Shown here piece by piece: positions 6,651-11,650 of a stretch of 12,423 bases of DNA. The stretch lies in assembly GCA_014238195.1 (NCBI GenBank), contig JABABO010000358.1, forward strand, positions 1 to 12,423. The letters run 5' to 3'. The notes under the pieces were generated by a model. It was not told the DNA's origin and searched no databases. It saw only the letters and a list, made by a program, of their open reading frames with translations. Numbering within the stretch: position 1 is the first letter of the stretch; every line of letters begins with the position of its first letter. Origin of the DNA: Kordiimonadaceae bacterium. Lineage in GTDB: Bacteria; Pseudomonadota; Alphaproteobacteria; Sphingomonadales; Kordiimonadaceae. The translations under genes and the position numbers were made by a program.

Positions 6651-7625
6651 ATGTCAAAAACTATGTCATCTATCACGGACATGCCACCCGTTGGCTTAGG
6701 GCTGTGGAAAATTGAAAAAACCGATACGGCTGCTACTGTGGTTGATGCCATCAAAGCTGGCTACCGTCACTTGGACAGCGCCTGCGATTACGGCAATGAA
6801 AAACAAGTCGGTGAAGGTATTACTGAGGCCATTAAACAAGGCTTAGTGACAAGGGAAGAGCTTTGGGTCACCTCCAAACTTTGGAACACCTATCACGCAA
6901 AAGAACATGTCCGCCCAGCGTTGGAGCGCACCCTGGAAGATCTAGGGCTTGATTATCTTGACCTGTATCTCATTCATTTTCCCATTGCGCTTGAATATGT
7001 GCCGTTCGAGAAAAACTATCCCCCTGAATGGCTGTTTAATCCAGAAGATGACAATCCAGAAATGCGGCCTGCAAAAGTCCCCCATCATGAAACATGGGCG
7101 GCAATGGAAGACGTGTGCGAGGCTGGCCTTGTTAAAAATATCGGCGTTTGCAATTATAATAGCGGACTGCTGCATGATTTATTTTCATATGCGCGGATTG
7201 CCCCGGCGGCACTGCAAATCGAATCGCACCCCTACCTAACGCAAGACCGTTTAATCCGCTTAGCCAAAGATTTAGGCATGGCAGTGACAGCATTTTCACC
7301 GCTTGGTGCTTTGTCCTACTTGCAGCTTGGCATGGCTGATATGTCTGAAAGTGTCCTTGTTCAAGATGCCGTAAAAACTGCAGCGGCTGCACACGGTAAA
7401 ACACCTGCGCAAATCGTGCTGCGCTGGGGTATTCAGCGCGGTAACAGTATCATACCAAAATCAACCAAAGCAGAACGCCTGAGGGAAAATTTGGATATTT
7501 TCGATTTTGAATTATCGCACGCTGAAATGGATGCCATTGCTGCGCTCAATCAAAATCGTCGCTTTAATGATCCTGGTAATTTTTGCGAAGCTGCTTTTGG
7601 CCGCTTTCATCCGATCTACGATTAA
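6651..7625 (+). CDS. Aldo-keto reductase, xylose-reductase-like
   Basis: Cytoplasmic NAD(P)H-dependent reductase of sugar aldehydes or ketones. The 324 residues form a complete (beta/alpha)8 barrel. The catalytic tetrad is visible as Asp42 and Tyr47 (RHLDSACDYGNE), Lys76 (TSKLWN) and His109 (LIHFP). IPKS at 268-271 with Arg276 binds the cofactor phosphate side. Several features recall fungal xylose reductases of the AKR2 family rather than the shorter bacterial DkgA/DkgB type. These are the insertion IALEYVPFEKNYPPEW at 112-127 after the catalytic His, IESHPYL at 190-196, and RRFNDPGNF at 303-311. In those enzymes the insertion helps shape the substrate pocket. AGGA lies upstream of ATG 6651. 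The 3' end lies in a 19-base tandem duplication. Likely role: reducing an aldehyde or ketone intermediate made by a neighbouring enzyme. Confidence 0.93.
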   Translation: MSKTMSSITDMPPVGLGLWKIEKTDTAATVVDAIKAGYRHLDSACDYGNEKQVGEGITEAIKQGLVTREELWVTSKLWNTYHAKEHVRPALERTLEDLGLDYLDLYLIHFPIALEYVPFEKNYPPEWLFNPEDDNPEMRPAKVPHHETWAAMEDVCEAGLVKNIGVCNYNSGLLHDLFSYARIAPAALQIESHPYLTQDRLIRLAKDLGMAVTAFSPLGALSYLQLGMADMSESVLVQDAVKTAAAAHGKTPAQIVLRWGIQRGNSIIPKSTKAERLRENLDIFDFELSHAEMDAIAALNQNRRFNDPGNFCEAAFGRFHPIYD

Positions 7626-7648
7626 AAGGCCGATCTACGATTAAAAGG
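7611..7648 (+). repeat. Perfect 19-base tandem duplication spanning the aldo-keto reductase stop
   Basis: The unit CCGATCTACGATTAAAAGG occurs at 7611-7629 and again at 7630-7648 with no mismatch. The first copy encodes the last residues Pro-Ile-Tyr-Asp and the stop. Both copies end in AAAAGG, part of the ribosome-binding site AAGGAAG of the next gene. With one copy the intergenic gap would be 12 bases; it is now 31. Perfect identity suggests a recent replication-slippage event. Confidence 0.95.
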
Positions 7649-7656
7649 AAGACACA

Positions 7657-8652
7657 ATGAATAATCCATTAGTAAAACAAAGCACTGGTACCTTCCAGCA
7701 AACCTATCATACGGGTGTATTCCCCGCGTTTCTTGAAAACCATGATAAAAATATGGATATTGCAGGAGCTGTCACATGGGTGCGTGAAAACAAAACCGAC
7801 CTTACTGAAATGATGTTAGACAGCGGCACGGTTTTCTTCCGTGGGTTTCCTGTGAAAACCGCTGAAGACTTTGACGCTTTCTTCACTGCATTTGGCTTGC
7901 CTGCGTTTACCTATAAAGAGAGCTTATCGAACGCTGTGCGCGTCAATAAAACCCCTAAAGTTTTCACAGCCAATGAAGCGCCGCCCGAAGCAGGGATTTT
8001 CCTACACCATGAAATGGCGCAAACACCAATTTACCCATCCAAGCTTTTTTTCTTTTGTGAAATTGCCGCGGGTGAAGGCGGGGCGACACCGATTTGCCGT
8101 TCTGATATATTACTTGAACGCCTGACAAAAGCCGAACCTGAGTTCGTGCAAAAGTGCCGTGACCTTGGTGTGCGTTACAGCATTGTGATGCCAGCGAGTG
8201 ATGATCCCGCGTCAGGTCAAGGCCGCGGCTGGCAAAGCACCCTTGGCGTTGCTTCAAAACCAGAAGCAGAAAAGCGTTTAACTGATCTTGGATACAGTTT
8301 TGCTTGGTTAAAGGATGATAGCCTGCGCACCACAACACCGACACTGCCAGCTATTCGTACTGCCGAAAACGGGCGTGAAGCATATTTCAATCAGTTGATT
8401 GCTGCTTTCAAGGGCTGGCAAGATGTCAGTTATAGCGGTGTTCATAAAATCGCCTTCGGTGACGGTGAACCTTTACCAGATGAGGCGATGAACACAGTAT
8501 GCGAAATCGCTGAGGAGTTATCGGTGGATACCCCTTGGCAATCAGGTGATATTGTGTTCATTGATAACTTTCAAGTCATGCATGGTCGACGTTCTTTCAA
8601 GGGTAAGCGCCGCGTGTTAACGGCTTTTGCAGGAAAAACCGAAGCAAGCTAA
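7657..8652 (+). CDS. TauD/TfdA-family Fe(II)/2-oxoglutarate-dependent oxygenase
   Basis: Cytoplasmic non-haem iron oxygenase that would couple oxidation of a small substrate to decarboxylation of 2-oxoglutarate. The 331 residues carry the family core: an FRGFPV strand at 61-66, the iron motif LHHEMAQ at 116-122 (His117-x-Glu119), and the distal His309 in DNFQVMHGRR. Arg318 or Arg319 lies nine or ten residues further on and would bind the 2-oxoglutarate carboxylate. The acidic ligand is Glu, as in clavaminate synthase, whereas TauD itself has Asp; the substrate is thus probably not simple taurine. The FFFCEIAAGEGGATPICRSD stretch at about 131-150 is typical of larger TauD-like hydroxylases. 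AAGG sits eight bases before ATG 7657. It is last in the operon and its stop faces that of pleD 24 bases away. It could hydroxylate the substrate or cleave a C-S, C-N or C-O bond by hydroxylating the adjacent carbon. Confidence 0.9.
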   Translation: MNNPLVKQSTGTFQQTYHTGVFPAFLENHDKNMDIAGAVTWVRENKTDLTEMMLDSGTVFFRGFPVKTAEDFDAFFTAFGLPAFTYKESLSNAVRVNKTPKVFTANEAPPEAGIFLHHEMAQTPIYPSKLFFFCEIAAGEGGATPICRSDILLERLTKAEPEFVQKCRDLGVRYSIVMPASDDPASGQGRGWQSTLGVASKPEAEKRLTDLGYSFAWLKDDSLRTTTPTLPAIRTAENGREAYFNQLIAAFKGWQDVSYSGVHKIAFGDGEPLPDEAMNTVCEIAEELSVDTPWQSGDIVFIDNFQVMHGRRSFKGKRRVLTAFAGKTEAS

Positions 8653-8676
8653 TTTTTTGACTGCTCATTTAAGTGG

Positions 8677-10074
8677 TTATGAAGAACTGCCCTCTAAAAC
8701 TGGTTCTTCGGCGACAATCACTTTGTTTCGGCCCGTAGACTTAGCACTGTACATTGCTTTGTCAGCATACTCTAGCAGTTCAGCTGGCATAGCTTGATCT
8801 GTGCTCGCCGCGACGCCGATTGAAACCGTTATATTAATCGGACCCGCGTCTAAACCAACATCAAAGGGGTGTTGCTCCACCTGTTTGCGCAAGCGTTCAG
8901 CGATTGACCGCGCCCAATCCATTGGGGTATCAGGCATCATCACGACGAATTCTTCTCCGCCGTAGCGAGCGGCTAAGTCAATGCCCCGAATATTCTTGGC
9001 AATAATCATAGAAAACGCTTTCAACACCTTGTCACCCGCAGCATGACCGTATGTGTCATTCACATTTTTAAAATGATCAATATCCATCATCATCAAGGAT
9101 AAAATTTTATCGTAGCGCATCGCAGCCGCTAACTGTGTATCCAAATGATTAGTCAAATAATGACGATTATAAAGCCCTGTTACGGCATCGGTCGTTGCCA
9201 AATGCATCGATGTATGGAAATTTTCCCATAATTTATCGGCGTAGCGCTTGCGCTTTAACTGTGTTTTCACGCGCACTAAAAATTCGTTTTTGTCGACAGG
9301 ACGCACAACATAATCATTGACCCCCATATCAAGAGCCCGTAAAAGTTGCTTGTCAGTGCCCTCACTTACCATCACTAGAATCGGGATGTTCCTTGTTTCG
9401 TCAAAAGAACGTATTCTTGAGCAAACCCTCAATCCATCTGTATCGCGCATGGTTAAAGAAACGATAATCAAGTCATAATTTTTCTCGCGTGCTCGGTCTG
9501 CAACATCTTCACCGCCAATCATCAGAGTAACATCACCAACCACATCTAATACCCGTGCAATACGATCTGCTATGTGTTCTTGTTCATCAACAATCAAAAT
9601 TTTAGCGTCATTGGGCGCTTCTTTATTATAGTCATTCGCGGCACTTTCATCCCAACCCATATTCGTAGTTGTTGCTTCTCGGTTCCGTAATTCATCCAGC
9701 ATATACTTAAGACGTATCAAAGATTTAACCCGTGCAAAAAGCGCAAAATCTTGTACGGGTTTTGTTAGAAAATCATCTGCGCCTGCTTCTAAACCAGCGA
9801 TACGATCACTCGGTTGATCAAGTGCAGTGACCATTACAACAGGAATATGGACTGTTGCTGGATTGCTTTTTATACGGCGACAGACTTCAAACCCATTCAT
9901 CCCAGGCATCATGACATCCAGAAGAATAATGTCTGGGTGTTCACGCGAAATTAATTCCAGCGCCTCAGGGCCGTTATAAGCCGTCTGCACGTCAAAATAT
10001 TCGCTGTTTAACTTAGCTTCCAACAGCTTTACGTTAGGGGGTACGTCATCAACCACTAAAACTCGCGCTGTCAT
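8677..10074 (-). CDS. pleD: PleD-type response regulator with GGDEF diguanylate cyclase domain
   Basis: Cytoplasmic regulator that makes cyclic di-GMP when phosphorylated. In Caulobacter, PleD acts with DivK in polar development. The 465 residues have the PleD layout REC-REC-GGDEF. REC1 (1-125) is intact, with Asp9/Asp10, phospho-acceptor Asp53, Thr83 and Lys105. REC2 (about 157-275) is degenerate, with Ser206 where the acceptor Asp should be, as expected for the dimerisation adaptor of PleD. The cyclase domain (about 295-455) has TDAVTGLYNR at 295-304 and the active site GGEEF at 372-376. The product-inhibition site RGID at 363-366 sits exactly nine residues upstream, so both activity and feedback inhibition should be retained. 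It starts 9 bases after divK ends, with AGGTG as ribosome-binding site. Identification is very secure. Confidence 0.95.
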   Translation of the reverse strand: MTARVLVVDDVPPNVKLLEAKLNSEYFDVQTAYNGPEALELISREHPDIILLDVMMPGMNGFEVCRRIKSNPATVHIPVVMVTALDQPSDRIAGLEAGADDFLTKPVQDFALFARVKSLIRLKYMLDELRNREATTTNMGWDESAANDYNKEAPNDAKILIVDEQEHIADRIARVLDVVGDVTLMIGGEDVADRAREKNYDLIIVSLTMRDTDGLRVCSRIRSFDETRNIPILVMVSEGTDKQLLRALDMGVNDYVVRPVDKNEFLVRVKTQLKRKRYADKLWENFHTSMHLATTDAVTGLYNRHYLTNHLDTQLAAAMRYDKILSLMMMDIDHFKNVNDTYGHAAGDKVLKAFSMIIAKNIRGIDLAARYGGEEFVVMMPDTPMDWARSIAERLRKQVEQHPFDVGLDAGPINITVSIGVAASTDQAMPAELLEYADKAMYSAKSTGRNKVIVAEEPVLEGSSS

Positions 10075-10083
10075 TTATGGCAC

Positions 10084-10449
10084 CTATTCAACAAGTTCTT
10101 TAATAGTCTGTAAGAAATGTGCGACTGATATGGGCTTGGCAATATAAGCTTCACAGCCTCCCTCACGGATTTTCTCTTCATCACCCTTCATCGCAAATGC
10201 TGTCACAGCAACAACTGGGATTGACTTAAGCTGATCATCTTCCTTCAACCATTTTGTCACTTCTAAGCCAGAAACTTCAGGAAGCTGAATATCCATCAGT
10301 ATAAGATCGGGTCTATGCTCATGCGCTAGATCAAGCGCCGACATGCCGTTCCTTGTGGGAATGGTATCATAGTCATGGGCTTCTAATAAATCGCAGAACA
10401 GTTTCATGTTCAGCTCGTTATCTTCAACAATGAGTATCTTTTTACTCAT
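10084..10449 (-). CDS. divK: DivK single-domain response regulator
   Basis: Stand-alone receiver protein of the alphaproteobacterial cell-cycle phosphorelay, working with DivJ/PleC-type kinases to control CtrA activity. It is 121 residues long, the normal size. Receiver residues are complete: Glu9/Asp10, phospho-acceptor Asp53 (LILMDIQLPE), Thr83 (AVTAFAM) and Lys105 (YIAKPIS). There is no output domain. AGGG lies a few bases before ATG 10449. Co-directional pleD directly downstream and DUF3572 divergently upstream confirm the orthology, since a lone receiver domain would otherwise be hard to name. A CtrA-like box lies about 40-54 bases upstream of the start codon. Confidence 0.93.
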   Translation of the reverse strand: MSKKILIVEDNELNMKLFCDLLEAHDYDTIPTRNGMSALDLAHEHRPDLILMDIQLPEVSGLEVTKWLKEDDQLKSIPVVAVTAFAMKGDEEKIREGGCEAYIAKPISVAHFLQTIKELVE

Positions 10450-10485
10450 AAAGGTCCCTAACTAATAATACTATTACATTTCTGA

Positions 10486-10515
10486 ATATTAATCTGGCTT
10501 TAGCATAAAATACAA
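10486..10515 (-). promoter_or_regulatory. Possible divK promoter
   Basis: On the minus strand TTGTAT (10515-10510) and TAATAT (10491-10486) are 18 bases apart, placing a start near 10480 and a leader of about 30 bases. The CtrA-like box overlaps the -10 element and the spacer. Assigned by eye in AT-rich DNA. Confidence 0.3.
10489..10503 (-). promoter_or_regulatory. CtrA-like box TTAA-N7-TTAG at the divK promoter
   Basis: The plus strand reads TTAATCTGGCTTTAG, matching the CtrA consensus TTAA-N7-TTAA at seven of eight fixed positions; the minus strand reads CTAA-N7-TTAA. It lies over the likely divK promoter. CtrA control of divK is known in Caulobacter, so position and context support it, but an AT-rich 15-mer with one mismatch is not rare. 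Confidence 0.4.
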
Positions 10516-10525
10516 GCCTGACATA

Positions 10526-10535
10526 ATGGTACCAT
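10526..10535. repeat. Perfect palindrome ATGGTACCAT in the divK/DUF3572 promoter region
   Basis: A ten-base self-complementary sequence, 77-86 bases upstream of divK and about 125 upstream of the DUF3572 gene. It has two central G:C and C:G pairs in an otherwise AT-rich stretch. It may be a regulator site shared by the divergent genes; function unknown. Confidence 0.3.
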
Positions 10536-10580
10536 CTTTTTTCTAACTTTTTGATTAAGAAATGATAAATTTTCATCACC

Positions 10581-10610
10581 TTGAAGAAATATCTGCCATA
10601 ATCTTATACA
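10581..10610 (+). promoter_or_regulatory. Possible promoter of the DUF3572-HAD-dinB operon
   Basis: TTGAAG (10581-10586) and TATACA (10605-10610) are 18 bases apart, each matching four of six sigma70 consensus positions. Transcription would start near 10617. The dyad at 10603-10623 overlaps the -10 box and the start point. Assigned by eye. Confidence 0.35.
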
Positions 10611-10623
10611 GATCATCTATAAG
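10603..10623. promoter_or_regulatory. Inverted repeat CTTATA-N9-TATAAG over the DUF3572 promoter
   Basis: Perfect six-base arms at 10603-10608 and 10618-10623 are 15 bases apart centre to centre. The dyad overlaps the putative -10 and transcription start of the rightward operon, which suits a repressor. It does not resemble a LexA site of the GTTC-N7-GTTC type used in many Alphaproteobacteria, so SOS control of the downstream dinB is not supported here. Confidence 0.35.
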
Positions 10624-10657
10624 GTGTTTTGCCCAAGAATACTAAGAAAAGAAGAAC

Positions 10658-10942
10658 ATGACTGATACAAATACCTCTGCGGCGTCACAAACATCACTCA
10701 ATGCCCTAACATTTCTTATGGGCGATGACGCACTACGTGATCGATTTTTAGCCTTAAGCGGACTAAATGCTGACACGATCCGCAGCATGGTAACAGAACA
10801 AGAATTTCAGTCAAATGTTCTGGAGTTTTTTATACACAATGAAGCCGATTTATTAAATCTATCGCAACATCTTGATATAAATCCAGATCAGATCGTTGCC
10901 CATTGGCGCGCGCTTGGTGGCGGGCTGTATCAGGAATGGTAA
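10658..10942 (+). CDS. DUF3572-family small protein
   Basis: A 94-residue protein of unknown function belonging to a family found mainly in Alphaproteobacteria, often encoded next to divK. After a polar N-terminal tail (1-15) come short predicted helices: LNALTFLMGDDALRDRFLALSGL at about 14-36, then a middle helix with the VLEFFIHNEADLL segment at 54-66, and a C-terminal part ending in HWRALGGGLYQEW. The conserved pattern 'ALxFL...FLALxGLxxxxIR...VLxFxxxxExxLL' fits the family. It has no signal peptide or membrane segment, so it is probably cytoplasmic. It runs divergently from divK. Its role is not known. The stop codon overlaps the first copy of a 19-base-period repeat leading into the HAD gene. 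Confidence 0.85.
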   Translation: MTDTNTSAASQTSLNALTFLMGDDALRDRFLALSGLNADTIRSMVTEQEFQSNVLEFFIHNEADLLNLSQHLDINPDQIVAHWRALGGGLYQEW

Positions 10943-10973
10943 ACAGAAGTTCCAATAACCAACAGAAGTCCCA
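10942..10973 (+). repeat. Imperfect direct repeat with 19-base period between DUF3572 and HAD genes
   Basis: AACAGAAGTTCCA (10942-10954) and AACAGAAGTCCCA (10961-10973) match at 12 of 13 positions and are offset by exactly 19 bases. The rest of the unit has diverged. The second copy holds AGAAG, nine bases before the HAD start codon, the only candidate ribosome-binding sequence there. It looks like an older, decayed tandem duplication. Confidence 0.7.
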
Positions 10974-10976
10974 TAT

Positions 10977-11639
10977 ATGTCGAATTCCATGATCATATCC
11001 CCGCACGATATTCCCCAGCTTTTCACACCAGACAAACCCATTCTTATTGTTGATGCTGATGAAGTTTTGTTACAATTTGTCAAACACTTAGAAGCTTATC
11101 TTATTCAAAAGGGATACGAGTTACGTTTACAAACCTTTGGATTAACAGGTAATATCTATAGATTACGGTCTGATATGGCCGTTGAGGGCAAGGAAGTATC
11201 AAGCTTAATAGCTGATTTCTTTCAAGCCTGCATTGATGATATTCCTGTTGTTGCTGGTGCGCAAGAAGCACTCGGTACACTGGAACGCCATTATCAAATC
11301 GCTGTGCTTACCAATATTGCAGATCATTTAAGCCATCGCCGTGCACAGTGCCTAGCAAATAACGGCATTGACTATCCTTTGATCGCCAATAGCGGTGGCA
11401 AAGGGCAAGCTTTGAAGATGATCGCTGATCATACCCAGCATCACTGTGTTTTTATTGATGACTTGCCGCCGCAGCACAGCGCTGCTGCGAGACATGCCCC
11501 TAAGACCCACCGCATACATTTTATTGCCGATGAACGCTTATCTAAGCTTATTCCCAAAGCGGATGATGCGCATGTGCGTTTATATTCTTGGCCTGAAATA
11601 ACCGATTATATGATAGACTTTGGTCAGTTTAGACCATAG
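10977..11639 (+). CDS. HAD-superfamily hydrolase
   Basis: Cytoplasmic phosphatase-like protein of 220 residues with all four HAD motifs. Motif I is IVDADEVL at 24-31 (nucleophile Asp26, general acid Asp28), motif II is VLTN at 110-113, motif III is Lys142 in SGGKGQAL, and motif IV is VFIDDLPP at 158-165 (Asp161, Asp162). Between motifs I and II is a helical cap of about 70 residues (about 35-105), consistent with a C1 cap and a small phosphorylated substrate. No family with known substrate was recognised. ATG 10977 lacks a strong Shine-Dalgarno sequence; ATG at residue 5 is no better. It lies 34 bases after the DUF3572 gene and 11 bases before dinB, so it is probably co-transcribed with both. 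Confidence 0.85.
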   Translation: MSNSMIISPHDIPQLFTPDKPILIVDADEVLLQFVKHLEAYLIQKGYELRLQTFGLTGNIYRLRSDMAVEGKEVSSLIADFFQACIDDIPVVAGAQEALGTLERHYQIAVLTNIADHLSHRRAQCLANNGIDYPLIANSGGKGQALKMIADHTQHHCVFIDDLPPQHSAAARHAPKTHRIHFIADERLSKLIPKADDAHVRLYSWPEITDYMIDFGQFRP

Positions 11640-11650
11640 GGCCTCGTGAC

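Noticed and set aside
7964..8344. 126-codon minus-strand frame opposite the oxygenase
   Set aside because: The longest antisense frame, but it is Gln/His/Leu-rich without domain features and lies wholly within a conserved gene.
8653..8676. Bidirectional terminator between the oxygenase and pleD
   Set aside because: There is a T6 run but no stable hairpin next to it in either direction.
8677..10074. Second receiver domain of pleD lacking its phospho-acceptor Asp as a sign of decay
   Set aside because: A degenerate second receiver is the normal PleD architecture and the cyclase and inhibition motifs are intact.
10543..10559. Second CtrA-like site (CTAAC...TTAAG)
   Set aside because: The spacing between half-sites is eight for CTAA, or the half-site is poor at seven; not a credible CtrA box.
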